A program made the position numbers and the translations under genes. Below are positions 1 to 7,714 of a DNA stretch of 40,762 nt, one piece after another. The stretch is from the NCBI GenBank assembly GCA_964405375.1, contig CAYONQ010000016.1, forward strand, positions 1-40,762, written 5' to 3'. Origin of the DNA: CAYONQ01 sp964405375 (GTDB lineage Bacteria; Planctomycetota; Phycisphaerae; Sedimentisphaerales; Anaerobacaceae). The notes beneath the pieces are model-generated. The model made no database searches. It saw only the letters and a list, made by a program, of their open reading frames with translations, and was not told the origin of the DNA. How positions within the stretch are numbered: the first letter of the stretch is position 1; each line of letters starts with the position of its first letter.

Positions 1-325
1 ATGTAAAGACTTTACCTACACTAAACCTGATTCGCCACAACCGCAACCTGCGGATAAACGGCTATCAGGGATGCACAGAGGCAAATTTCCGGTCGCGGGC
101 AAAAAGACCCGTGCTTCCCAAAGACGACGCCGGAAAGGTCCAAGGCGTTAAGAATCTGAAATACTCTCATAACAACTGGTACAAAAAACAGGGGCAGGGC
201 ATGCTGGCATGCCACATTATGCGGTTTTGTATTGACATTCCTAAGAAATAATGTAGAGTGCTTGATTTACACGAGAAAGATTAATCCAAATCCTGAATAT
301 TAACTAACCTTTTTGAGAATTTATT
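1..325. other. Upstream region of typA, no supported gene
   Basis: No gene is convincing here. One frame on the + strand is open from the window edge to a TAA at 249-251 (about 82 codons) and could be the tail of a truncated gene, but its composition is not protein-like and it matches no family I recognise. A 64-codon frame on the other strand is equally unsupported. The right part holds the likely typA promoter. Confidence 0.4.
232..259 (+). promoter_or_regulatory. Putative sigma-70 promoter of typA
   Basis: TTGACA at 232-237 is a perfect -35 box, followed after 16 bases by TAGAGT at 254-259 as a weak -10. It lies about 70 bases before the typA start. The match is by eye only. Confidence 0.4.
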
Positions 326-2185
326 ATGTATTCAGATTATATTCGTAATGTAGCTATAATTGCCCATGTTAACCACGGCAAGACGACGCTGGTAGACCAG
401 CTTCTGTACCAGTCGGGGATGTTTCGGCAGGAGGATCTTGACAAGCTGGCCGGCAGCGAGCACGGATTGATTATGGATTCGAATCCGCTGGAACGGGAGC
501 GGAGTATAACAATTTTAAGTAAAAACTGCGCTATTTACTATACGGATTCACGAGGCAATGAATATAAAATCAATATAATCGATACACCGGGGCATGCTGA
601 TTTTGGCGGAGAGGTTGAACGTGTTTTGCAAATGGCAGACGGTGTGCTGCTTTTGGTTGATGCCTTTGAAGGGCCCATGCCGCAGACCAGATTTGTATTG
701 ATCAAGGCCCTTGAGTATAAGCTGAAACCCGTAGTCATTATCAACAAGGCTGATCGCGCGAACAGCAGGCCGGATGATGTCGTCAATGAAGTATTTGATC
801 TGCTTGTGTCACTTGGCGCCGACGATGAGGCACTTGATTTTCCTCTTGTTTACGCATCGGCAAGGGATGGATGGGCGACGACTGATTCTGAGAAGAGAAC
901 CGGCAATATGCAGGTAATATTCGATACAATCATAAATAATGTTCCTCCGCCGCATGTTATCCCTGATGCTCCGTTGCAAATGCTGGTGACGAATCTGGAA
1001 TATTCTGATTATGTGGGGCAGATAGCAATAGGAAGGATTTTTGCCGGACAGATAACTGAAGGTCAGAGAGTTACTGTAATTGACGCCGAAGGTCTGCATA
1101 CACAGCAAAAGATTATGCATATTCATCAGTTTCATGGACTTAGCCGAAAGCAGGTTTTAAGCGTCCAGGCCGGTGACATATGTGCAATATTGGGGCTTGA
1201 TCCTGTTGATATTGGCAGCACCATTGCCTGTGTGGATAATCCTTCAAGGCTTGCGGTTATTCCTGTTGATGAGCCGACAATGTCAATGACATTCAGGGTT
1301 AACGATGGGCCTTTCGCCGGCCAAGACGGCAAATACGTAACGAGCAGGCAGATTGGAGATAGACTCCAAAAGGAGCTTCAGCAGAATGTCGCATTGAGAG
1401 TAGAAGCCGGCCGGACACCTGAAGAATTCAATGTTTCCGGTAGAGGGCTGATGCATCTTGGGATTTTACTTGAGAATATGCGGCGCGAAGGGTATGAGAT
1501 TTGTGTAGGTAAGCCGAATGTGATTTTGAGAATAGTTGAAGAACGGCATCATGAGCCGATAGAATTGCTTATGGTGGATTGCCCTTTAGATTGCCAGAAT
1601 TCTGTGATGAGTCTTCTGGGCGACCGGCGCAGTGAAATAGTTAAAATAGATGCCAAGAGCGGAGCAAGTGATTTTGTTCATATGGAATTTTTGATACCAT
1701 CGCGAGGCTTGTTCGGTCTTAATGCCAGGATGATGAACGCAACACAGGGCAGAGCGATTGTGCATCATGCGTTTGAAAGATATGAGCTGATGCGGGGAGC
1801 GATACCTCAGAGAAAGGCAGGCGTTATGATTGCAACCAATACCGGACAAGTGACAGCTTATGCGATTGATGCTTTGTACGACCGGGGTATTTTCTTTGTT
1901 GATCCTGGTGAAAAAGTGTATGAAGGACAAGTAGTCGGGGAGCACTGCAAGGAAAAAGACATACCCGTAAACGTGGTAAAAAGTAAACAGCTTACTAACG
2001 TTCGGGCATCGGGCAAAGACGATGCAGCCAAGGTCAGACCTGCGAGAAAGATGAGTCTTGAAGCAATGATGGAGTACATTCAGGAGAATGAGCTTGTTGA
2101 GATTTGTCCTAATTCGATTCGGATCCGCAAAGGGCTGTTAAAAGAAACGGACAGACGGCGTCAAGGGCGCAAAATCTGTCAGTAA
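326..2185 (+). CDS. typA: TypA/BipA ribosome-associated translational GTPase
   Basis: TypA/BipA is a cytoplasmic GTPase of the EF-G class that binds the ribosome and supports growth under stress and at low temperature. The 619-residue length is normal for the family. Visible motifs are G1 HVNHGKTT (residues 14-21), switch I ERERSITI (57-64), G3 DTPGH (86-90), G4 NKAD (140-143) and G5-like SARDG, followed by domain II, the EF-G III/V-like domains and the lysine- and arginine-rich C-terminal domain ending in GRKICQ. Two normally near-invariant residues differ: Asn16 replaces the usual Asp in HVDHGKTT, and Ser60 replaces Gly in RGIT. The Shine-Dalgarno site is weak. The gene stands alone behind a TTGACA promoter-like site. 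The family assignment is secure. Confidence 0.96.
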   Translation: MYSDYIRNVAIIAHVNHGKTTLVDQLLYQSGMFRQEDLDKLAGSEHGLIMDSNPLERERSITILSKNCAIYYTDSRGNEYKINIIDTPGHADFGGEVERVLQMADGVLLLVDAFEGPMPQTRFVLIKALEYKLKPVVIINKADRANSRPDDVVNEVFDLLVSLGADDEALDFPLVYASARDGWATTDSEKRTGNMQVIFDTIINNVPPPHVIPDAPLQMLVTNLEYSDYVGQIAIGRIFAGQITEGQRVTVIDAEGLHTQQKIMHIHQFHGLSRKQVLSVQAGDICAILGLDPVDIGSTIACVDNPSRLAVIPVDEPTMSMTFRVNDGPFAGQDGKYVTSRQIGDRLQKELQQNVALRVEAGRTPEEFNVSGRGLMHLGILLENMRREGYEICVGKPNVILRIVEERHHEPIELLMVDCPLDCQNSVMSLLGDRRSEIVKIDAKSGASDFVHMEFLIPSRGLFGLNARMMNATQGRAIVHHAFERYELMRGAIPQRKAGVMIATNTGQVTAYAIDALYDRGIFFVDPGEKVYEGQVVGEHCKEKDIPVNVVKSKQLTNVRASGKDDAAKVRPARKMSLEAMMEYIQENELVEICPNSIRIRKGLLKETDRRRQGRKICQ

Positions 2186-2354
2186 TATTAATATTTTTGT
2201 CTCCGTAATCATTAGAATCATCTGGTATATTAAGGTCGAAGCTTATCCATCCGACGTTTTCATCCTACGCATAACCTGACAGGTTGCCGTACCCATCGTT
2301 GAAAACTCCGCCATAGCTCTGAGGTGAAGGGTTTATATAACCTATCCCGTAACT
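2186..2354 (-). pseudogene. Decayed fragment of an ENVGW-type surface protein
   Basis: Read on the - strand, one frame from about 2354 to 2186 translates to a stretch containing GVFNDGYGNLSGYA, then a TAG at 2265-2267, then DENVGWISFD and PDDSNDYG. Secreted bacterial proteins carry a recurrent segment of the form SGYAW-ENVGWI-FD, and here the TAG sits exactly where that Trp would be (TGG to TAG). A TGA at 2355-2357 ends the frame on the other side and no start is present. I infer the remnant of a once larger gene, trimmed next to typA. The product has no known catalytic role; the motif occurs in exported repeat proteins. Confidence 0.5.
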
Positions 2355-2427
2355 TCATCTACGGGTTTATACCCGTAGAATTGCGATAGGATATTAAATT
2401 ATACCAATTTGGGAAAATTCTCGAGCA

Positions 2428-2454
2428 TGTCATTCCGAAAGGATGTGAGGAATC
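2428..2454. repeat. REP-like palindromic repeat (GTCATTCC...GGAAT type)
   Basis: The segment starts TGTCATTCCG and ends GAGGAATC, with partial dyad symmetry (ATTCC against GGAAT). It belongs to the same style of short dispersed repeat as the copies at 24065-24159 and inside the restriction gene near 37670 and 38152. Confidence 0.45.
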
Positions 2455-2472
2455 CGCTAAAATTCACGGCGA

Positions 2473-2709
2473 TCAGCCGCTGATGGAACAGGTTCCGCCG
2501 CCTGACTTGGTTTTATAAAGCTTTTTATTGTACGGAAGTTTCATCAGCAGCATTCCCATAAGGCAATTATCGGTAAGTCCCGCATAAATCAGGCCGCTGC
2601 TGACAAAGACCGAAACAAATATAAACGCCCAATTCAGCAGCCATGACATCATTATTCCCAGCAATACCAGGCTTCCAGCGATAAGCCGGACCTGGCGTTC
2701 CAATGACAT
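2473..2709 (-). CDS. DUF2892 family inner-membrane protein
   Basis: This small membrane protein of 78 residues belongs to the DUF2892 family (the membrane part of YgaP-like proteins). The start MSLERQVRLIAGSLVLLG and the hydrophobic pair at roughly residues 8-25 and 28-46 are typical, as is the short segment ITDNCLMGMLLMKLPYN-like after the second helix. In many bacteria the domain accompanies rhodanese or other sulfur-handling proteins, but no such neighbour is present. The tail GGGTCSISG carries a single Cys. The start is supported by an AGGGCGGA purine run just before the ATG. Its function is unknown. Confidence 0.8.
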   Translation of the reverse strand: MSLERQVRLIAGSLVLLGIMMSWLLNWAFIFVSVFVSSGLIYAGLTDNCLMGMLLMKLPYNKKLYKTKSGGGTCSISG

Positions 2710-3144
2710 TCCGCCCTGGCCTTTAATAGCCGGCGGTATGGGGGAATTCGAGAAGAGGTATGGGGGAAATCGTGAGCAGAACCCCCGGCACGCGGGGCGA
2801 TAAGAATTACCCCTGCCGCCCCAGCCAACAACAAAAGGGGCAGGCGAGCGGCGGGGCTAAACGAGTAGTCGTACTGACTACTGCTAAACAAATTCGTGGT
2901 GCGTATGTCGGATTGCGTGAGACGGGGAACTTCAATCAAAAGTGCGGGTGGGTGACAATAAAATCGGGATTTTTTGAAAAAATTTTAGTGCTTTTAATAC
3001 AGCAGGTTATCTCAAGAAAACCATCCAGCGAGGCGGGCATTTTGTATCAAATACGCAGCAGGGTCTAATATCAGGCGGGCAGATGCACGGGCGAGACGCC
3101 CGTGCCACGATGCACGTGCCACGGATAGATTACAGGAGTGAAAG
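2710..3144. other. Intergenic region with repeats, no supported gene
   Basis: A + strand frame at 2760-3068 and a - strand frame at 2652-2939 are open but have low-complexity, non-protein-like translations and no Shine-Dalgarno site. The region has G- and C-rich runs and a perfect short hairpin at 3085-3105. Nothing else is supported. Confidence 0.5.
3085..3105. repeat. Perfect 9-bp hairpin, intergenic palindrome
   Basis: GCACGGGCG is followed by the loop AGA and its exact complement CGCCCGTGC. There is no T run after it, so it is better read as a dispersed palindrome than as a terminator. Confidence 0.7.
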
Positions 3145-3627
3145 ATGTATTTAGGAAAGCAGCTTGTTGAGAACGGGCTTTTTCTCGAAGGAGATGAACA
3201 ATGGACGTTGGGCGAGGGCTGGTCTGTCTCGAATAAGAAATTAGGGCATGAGTTTATCTGGCCTACGATAACGCGCGGGGTGGCCACGCAGGATATCGAG
3301 GTTGCTGCGGGACACAGATACAACGTTACGTTGAGAATCAGCAGCGGCTACGCCAACAGGATTATTGTGAAAATCGGCGATACGGAAGGGCCGGTGCTCG
3401 ATGAGGCGGCGGATTACTTTTATCATAACTTTGAGATTGTGGCCAGCACCGATGCGGGCCTTGAAATCCGGCCTGAGAGGGTGGAGTCGGGCACTACCTA
3501 TACGTACATCCACAGTATTACGGTCGAGGAGATATTCGAAGGTCAGGCGACGCCTTACGGGGTTGAGAGCATAGGCGGTGCTGTCGATATAACGAGGATC
3601 GTTGACGGCTCCGAGTATCAGGGATAG
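3145..3627 (+). CDS. Hypothetical protein with carbohydrate-binding-like beta-sandwich
   Basis: This 160-residue protein has no signal peptide. It opens with NGLF then W-TLGEGWSVSN, followed by an alternating beta pattern with ATQDIEV and AGHRYNVTLRIS. That order (an N-G-F start, a tryptophan pair, a T-Q-D strand, then AG-YRVTF) is the usual layout of jelly-roll carbohydrate-binding modules and of similar modules in phage tail and fibre proteins. I cannot choose between them. The start has an AGGAG site eight bases upstream. A stand-alone cytoplasmic module is unusual; the terminase-like gene at 20265 makes a phage-derived origin possible. No catalytic residues are visible. Confidence 0.6.
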   Translation: MYLGKQLVENGLFLEGDEQWTLGEGWSVSNKKLGHEFIWPTITRGVATQDIEVAAGHRYNVTLRISSGYANRIIVKIGDTEGPVLDEAADYFYHNFEIVASTDAGLEIRPERVESGTTYTYIHSITVEEIFEGQATPYGVESIGGAVDITRIVDGSEYQG

Positions 3628-3678
3628 CAGCAGGAATAGCATCGCTGGTGAAAGTTTTTTCGCCGCGCCGGGGTGTTT

Positions 3679-4938
3679 TTACTTTACTTCGATGACTGAG
3701 TTAAGGTCGCCGAAGGGGTTTAGTTCGGTCTGCTCGTTGTATGGGTCCTGCTGCCATTGTCCGTCGACGACCAGGCGATAGCGGTATCTGCCTGTCGGCA
3801 GTTTTAGCTTTGTCTGCCATACTCCGCTTTCGCCTACCTTTACCATTCCTGTTTTTTCCGGCTGCCAGTTATTGAAGTCGCCGGCAATCTGGACGTTTTT
3901 AGCGCGTGGGTACAGCGTTACAAACGCTACGGCGTCGTTCATCTGGCTGACGCCATAGTAGTCTGAAAGCTTTGCGTCGGTGGTTGCGGGGGTTGGAGCG
4001 GCGGTCTTCTTGGCTGGTATGGCCTCTATGGCTGGTTTTGCTACGGCCGGTCTTGCAGCGCGGACGGTTTCTACGGGGGGTTTTGTGGTCTTTAGCAGCT
4101 CATCTGCGGAGGTGGTGATGGCCTCGAGCTGCTCTGCGAGTGTGTCGGCGAATTCTGTGCGATGCGGTTCGGCCTGCAGACTAATAATCTCGTCGGCCAG
4201 TGTGTGGAAGTCGGCCTGGCCCTTGCTGGCGGGGTCGTATTCTCCGATGGGCTGGCCGAAGCTGGCGGCCTCCTTTATCTTGGTGTTGAAGTTGACGGTG
4301 GTCTTGAACATTTTGTCGGCGAAGTGTGAGCGCAGTTCCGCCAGGATTTCGCGTGCCATTTTTGTTCTTATGTCATACATACTGGCGAGGACTTTGACGT
4401 CTATGTGCTGGTTGCATCGTTCGCAGAGGATGTTTAACGTCTCGAGCTGTTTGCTGAGCCCGTGGAGGGAGAAGTAGCCGGTTTCGACGGGGACAATGAC
4501 ATCGGATGCCGTCCTTAGTGCGTTGAAGGTCAGCAGCCCTACGGCGGGCGGGCAGTCGATTATCGCATAGTCGTATTCGCCCTTGATATCGGCGAGGACA
4601 TCTTGGAGGCACCTCTCACGCTCGGGGATGCCTGCCATTTGCTGCTCGAAAGCGGACAGGTCTATGCTGGCCGGCGCCAGCTCGAGGTTGTCGCTAATCT
4701 GCCAGAGTATTTCCGTCAGCTTTATCGGCTCGTTTCTGCTTCTGCTTATAAGGACATCGTAGATGCTCTGCTCGACCTGCTCTTCGGGCACGGCGAGACC
4801 GACGGCGCAGTGTGACTGTGGGTCCATATCGACCAGCAGGGTCTTTCGGCCTGCTTCTGCGAGCGCGGCGGCCAGATTTATCGCTATTGTTGTTTTGCCA
4901 CAACCGCCTTTTTGATTAACTATAGCTATAATTCTCAT
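3679..4938 (-). CDS. ParA/MinD-type ATPase fused to a CBM48/AMPK1-like glycogen-binding domain
   Basis: Residues 1 to about 255 are a ParA family ATPase, the class that positions DNA or protein cargo in the cytoplasm. The deviant Walker A is KGGCGKTT (10-17), switch residues are DMDPQ (37-41), and Walker B is YAIIDCPPAVG. A 70-residue Ala, Pro and Thr-rich linker follows. The last ~95 residues, starting at about KLSDYYGVS, form an AMPK1/CBM48-type fold with the signature NVQIAGDFNNWQP and GRYRYRLVVDG-W-QDPYNEQTELNPFGDLNSVI. That domain binds glycogen-like glucans in AMPK-beta and starch enzymes. There is no parB beside it, so it is not a plain plasmid-type parAB pair. A GGCAGGG site precedes the start. 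Both domains are clear; the joint role is inference, perhaps placing the ATPase on storage granules. Confidence 0.9.
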   Translation of the reverse strand: MRIIAIVNQKGGCGKTTIAINLAAALAEAGRKTLLVDMDPQSHCAVGLAVPEEQVEQSIYDVLISRSRNEPIKLTEILWQISDNLELAPASIDLSAFEQQMAGIPERERCLQDVLADIKGEYDYAIIDCPPAVGLLTFNALRTASDVIVPVETGYFSLHGLSKQLETLNILCERCNQHIDVKVLASMYDIRTKMAREILAELRSHFADKMFKTTVNFNTKIKEAASFGQPIGEYDPASKGQADFHTLADEIISLQAEPHRTEFADTLAEQLEAITTSADELLKTTKPPVETVRAARPAVAKPAIEAIPAKKTAAPTPATTDAKLSDYYGVSQMNDAVAFVTLYPRAKNVQIAGDFNNWQPEKTGMVKVGESGVWQTKLKLPTGRYRYRLVVDGQWQQDPYNEQTELNPFGDLNSVIEVK

Positions 4939-4964
4939 AGTTTTTCCCTGCCTTTAATGATAAC

Positions 4965-4992
4965 AGTATAGATATTTACGGTTCTTCCACAA
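4965..4992 (-). promoter_or_regulatory. Putative promoter of the ParA-CBM48 gene
   Basis: On the - strand, TTGTGG (4992-4987) and TATACT (4970-4965) are 16 bases apart, 27 bases before the start codon. The -10 box is good and the -35 is moderate. Confidence 0.4.
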
Positions 4993-5173
4993 AACAGGCC
5001 TTTTCAGTGTTGAGAACGGACAAACGCCCATCAGTATTATTCGGCAAAGAAATTCGAAAAACTTTACTTTTTTATTGGACCAGCCGATAAAAAACCTAAA
5101 TAGCAGGATAAATAACGGCAAAGGATGTTACAGTCGGGTATTTTCAGAACAGCCGGCGGTTGGTGTTTTGTAA

Positions 5174-5207
5174 AAAAGGTGCGTAACCGGCTGGTTACAC
5201 ACCTTTT
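5174..5207. terminator. Strong hairpin with T runs, bidirectional terminator-like
   Basis: AAAAGGTG, one mismatch and GTAACC pair with GGTTAC and CACCTTTT around a GGCT loop, giving 14 pairs of 15. The - strand reading is followed by six T bases. It separates the ParA gene from the + strand run starting at 5335. A binding site for a dimeric protein is an alternative. Confidence 0.5.
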
Positions 5208-5334
5208 GGCATTTCTTTGCAGGGGTAATAAAATCGGTTGTCGGGGGCTGGTTGTGGGTTGTAATTGGCGGATGAAGATGATACGCTAACCGTTGTTTAG
5301 GTTTGGCTTTAAGGACGAAAGGGGTAAAGGCAAA

Positions 5335-5934
5335 ATGACTGAAGACAAAAATAATCAGGGCAGCGGGGACATCGCTTTGCGGGAACTTAGATTAGAGGGT
5401 CTGCGGCAGCAGATTTGCGAGGCGGTAAGGGGCTTTGCCGAGCGGCTCGGCGCTGTGCTGGGTGACAATCTGCGAAGTGTTACCGTTGTCGGCAGCAGCT
5501 TGACGGATGATTTTGTGGCTGGTGAGAGTGACATCAATACCGTTATTGTTCTCGAACAGCAGAGGCCGGATTCGTTGAGAGCGATTGCCGGTATGGCGAA
5601 GTCGATGAGCAAGAGAAGACTGGCCGCCCCGCTACTTATGACGGCGGATTATATTGAGCGGTCGCGTGACGTTTTCGGTATTGAGTTTCTGGACCTTCAG
5701 CTGACCCACAAGACGATTTTGGGCGCCGACCCTTTTGAGAAGCTGACTTTCGGCAAGGGTGACGTTCGGCTGCAGTGTGAGCGTGAGCTGAAGGCGACAC
5801 TTATCCGGTTAAGGCAGGGCTACATCGCATCGGCGGGCAACAGGAAGTTAGTTCGTGACATTCTCGCCTCGGCGGCGGGCGGGCTGGTGCCGTTGCTGCG
5901 GGCGATGCTGTGGTTGAGGGGCATTGACCGGTAG
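5335..5934 (+). CDS. Nucleotidyltransferase-fold protein, cut short by an in-frame TAG
   Basis: The protein carries a pol-beta/KNTase-type nucleotidyltransferase signature, VVGSSLTDDF then SDINTVIVL: Gly53-Ser54, and Asp66 with Asn68 where the classical motif has a second Asp. A one-metal or inactive enzyme is therefore possible. I start at ATG 5335 because GGGGTAAAGG precedes it; a TTG at 5293 is the longest alternative. The reading frame stops at TAG 5932-5934 after 199 residues, but the same frame stays open to 6123 and looks like real protein. The next gene starts with a one-base overlap at the distal stop, as in an intact operon. The substrate is unknown. Confidence 0.75.
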   Translation: MTEDKNNQGSGDIALRELRLEGLRQQICEAVRGFAERLGAVLGDNLRSVTVVGSSLTDDFVAGESDINTVIVLEQQRPDSLRAIAGMAKSMSKRRLAAPLLMTADYIERSRDVFGIEFLDLQLTHKTILGADPFEKLTFGKGDVRLQCERELKATLIRLRQGYIASAGNRKLVRDILASAAGGLVPLLRAMLWLRGIDR

Positions 5935-6123
5935 CGGCGGGCTGAGCCGGTATTTGAAAAGGCGGCGGAGCAGTTTTCAATTGATGTTGATTTTCTTAGA
6001 GCGGCGAGGAGATGGCGGCACGAGAAGGTTCGCCTGCAGGAAAGCGAGGTTGCAGCGGCCTTTGAGTCCGTCTATAAAACCGTTGAGCGATTGGCAGTTA
6101 TTGTTGACGAGCTTGAGGTCTGA
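5935..6123 (+). pseudogene. C-terminal extension of the nucleotidyltransferase gene, downstream of TAG
   Basis: In the same frame as the upstream gene, immediately after its TAG, the sequence encodes RRAEPVFEKAAEQF, then a helical, charged stretch with SVYKTVERLAVIVDELEV, and ends at TGA 6121-6123. The helical C-terminal region fits what pol-beta-fold proteins often carry. Either the TAG is a recent mutation or sequence error, or it is read through. The TAG is followed by C, a context known to be leaky in several systems. Confidence 0.6.
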
Positions 6124-6917
6124 TGATGCGTAGATTCGTTTTTACACTGATAGCGGTGCTGCTGGTGATATTGGCTGTGGCGGGGGTCGGCCTGGGGCGG
6201 GTCGAATTACCGATGCCCAGCCGATACGTTGAGGATTATGCCGGTGTGATAGACGGCGGCGAGGAGCGTTCGCTTAACGGGATACTGCAGGAGTTAGAGC
6301 AAAGAACGGGCGCTCAGTATATCGTTCTGACCGTGCCGACGACCGAGGGATTGCCTATCGAGCAGTTTGCAATTGAATTAGCTGAAAAGTGGAAATTAGG
6401 ACAGGCGGGCAAAGATAACGGGATGCTCTTTGTCCTTGCGAAAGACGACAGGCGGTGGCGGTTCGAGGTCGGTTACGGGCTGGAGGGCTTTATTACGGAC
6501 CAGTACTGCGGCCGGGTCGGCAGGGATGTACTGGTGCCGTATCTCAAGAGGGGCGACTATAACGAGGGGATTTACCGGGCCAATGCGACGATTGCCCAGA
6601 AGATAGCTAAAGAGTACGGTGTGGCCCTGAGTGGTATGCCTAAGCTGTCCCCTGTGCCGGAAAGGCCGAGGAGGGTGGGGTTGCCCTGCTGTAGTTTTCT
6701 GCTGTTGTTGTTGCTATTTTTAATTTTGTTTGGCGGTCTGGGCAGAGGGATGGGGTTGTGGTTTTTTCTGCCTTTTATGCTCGGCGGGTTTGGTGGCTAC
6801 GGCGGGTTTGGCAGAAGCGGCTCATACGGTGGGGGCAGCTTCGGCGGCGGGTTCGGCGGGTTCGGCGGTGGTATGGGAGGTGGATTCGGCGGAGGCGGGG
6901 CGAGCGGAGGATGGTAG
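6123..6917 (+). CDS. TPM-domain (YgcG-like) membrane protein with Gly-rich tail
   Basis: This 264-residue protein belongs to the TPM_phosphatase (former DUF477/YgcG) family, membrane-anchored proteins with an extracytoplasmic domain. An N-terminal hydrophobic segment (about 4-24) is followed by the TPM domain: SRYVEDYAGVID, GAQYIVLTVPTTEG, GKDNGMLFVLAKDDRRWRFEVGYGLEGFITD. A second hydrophobic stretch lies near residues 180-212, then a glycine- and phenylalanine-rich tail of about 50 residues (GGGFGG repeats) typical of the family. The ATG overlaps the TGA of the preceding frame by one base, so translation is coupled. A LemA gene follows, a pairing seen in many genomes. The enzymatic role of the family remains uncertain. 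Confidence 0.92.
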   Translation: MMRRFVFTLIAVLLVILAVAGVGLGRVELPMPSRYVEDYAGVIDGGEERSLNGILQELEQRTGAQYIVLTVPTTEGLPIEQFAIELAEKWKLGQAGKDNGMLFVLAKDDRRWRFEVGYGLEGFITDQYCGRVGRDVLVPYLKRGDYNEGIYRANATIAQKIAKEYGVALSGMPKLSPVPERPRRVGLPCCSFLLLLLLFLILFGGLGRGMGLWFFLPFMLGGFGGYGGFGRSGSYGGGSFGGGFGGFGGGMGGGFGGGGASGGW

Positions 6918-6918
6918 A

Positions 6919-6954
6919 AAAGACAGAAGACAGAAGACAGAAGACAGAGGTCAG
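6919..6954. repeat. Short tandem repeat, AGAAGAC units
   Basis: Three to four consecutive copies of AGACAGA/AGAAGAC lie between the TPM and LemA genes. The same word family recurs at 34904-34930 on the other strand, so it is a dispersed intergenic repeat in this genome. Confidence 0.7.
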
Positions 6955-6980
6955 ATAAAGATAGATTGTGGAGGTATGAA

Positions 6981-7568
6981 ATGAGAGATGCCGGCAAAGG
7001 ATGGGTAGTTTTAATTGTAATACTGGCGGTTGTGCTTGTCGTCGGTGTCGGGATATTTAAATGGTACATCGGCGGATACAACAGGGCGGTCAACTTTGAG
7101 CAGGCGGTAGAGAGCGCCTGGGCCAACATTGACGCTGTGCTGCAGCGCCGGCTCGACCTGGTTCCTAATCTCGTTGAGACGGTCAAGGGATACGCAACAC
7201 ACGAAAGAGAGCTTTTCGAGAACATAGCCAAGTCACGGGAGAAGTACTTTCAGGCGGGTACCAGAGCGGGCAAAATCGAGGCCTCGAACGAGCTTGGCGG
7301 GTTTTTGGGTAGGCTTTTGCTTCTTGTCGAGCGGTATCCTGATTTGAAGGCCAGCGAGAACTTCCGCGACCTTCAGGTCGCACTGGAGGGCACGGAGAAC
7401 CGTATAGCCGTTGCCCGCACGAGATATAACGAGTCGGCCAGGCAGCTTAACTCTTATTCTCGTCAGTTTTTCGGGACGTTTTTCTGCAGGCGGGCCGGCG
7501 TGGAGCCGGCTGAATACTTCGAGGCCAGCGAGCAGGCGAAGACCGAGGTGCCGAAGGTAGAGTTTTAG
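6981..7568 (+). CDS. lemA: LemA family membrane protein
   Basis: LemA proteins have one N-terminal membrane helix and a long helical bundle outside; their role is not settled. Here the helix is WVVLIVILAVVLVVGVGIFKWY and the bundle contains the family signature AVESAWANIDAVLQRRLDLVPNLVETVKGYATHE, followed by the second conserved block ENRIAVARTRYNESARQLNSY. The protein is 195 residues long. I start at ATG 6981 because GGAGG lies at 6970-6974; a TTG at 6966 would place that site inside the gene. It follows the TPM gene by 63 bases, which contain a tandem repeat, and is probably in the same operon. Confidence 0.93.
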   Translation: MRDAGKGWVVLIVILAVVLVVGVGIFKWYIGGYNRAVNFEQAVESAWANIDAVLQRRLDLVPNLVETVKGYATHERELFENIAKSREKYFQAGTRAGKIEASNELGGFLGRLLLLVERYPDLKASENFRDLQVALEGTENRIAVARTRYNESARQLNSYSRQFFGTFFCRRAGVEPAEYFEASEQAKTEVPKVEF

Positions 7569-7714
7569 GGCGGAGGCGAGCGCGGTTTTTGTTTCAGGGT
7601 GCAGCGGCGATTATGTGGGCGAGAGAAGGTGATAGATTTTAATTTTGCTTGCGGCGGTTTTGGGTTTTGGGATAATGGCGGTGGCAAGAGAATCGTAAGT
7701 CAGGAGGATATATT

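Noticed and set aside
2760..3068. 102-codon plus-strand frame
   Set aside because: Low-complexity intergenic sequence without ribosome site or recognisable domain.
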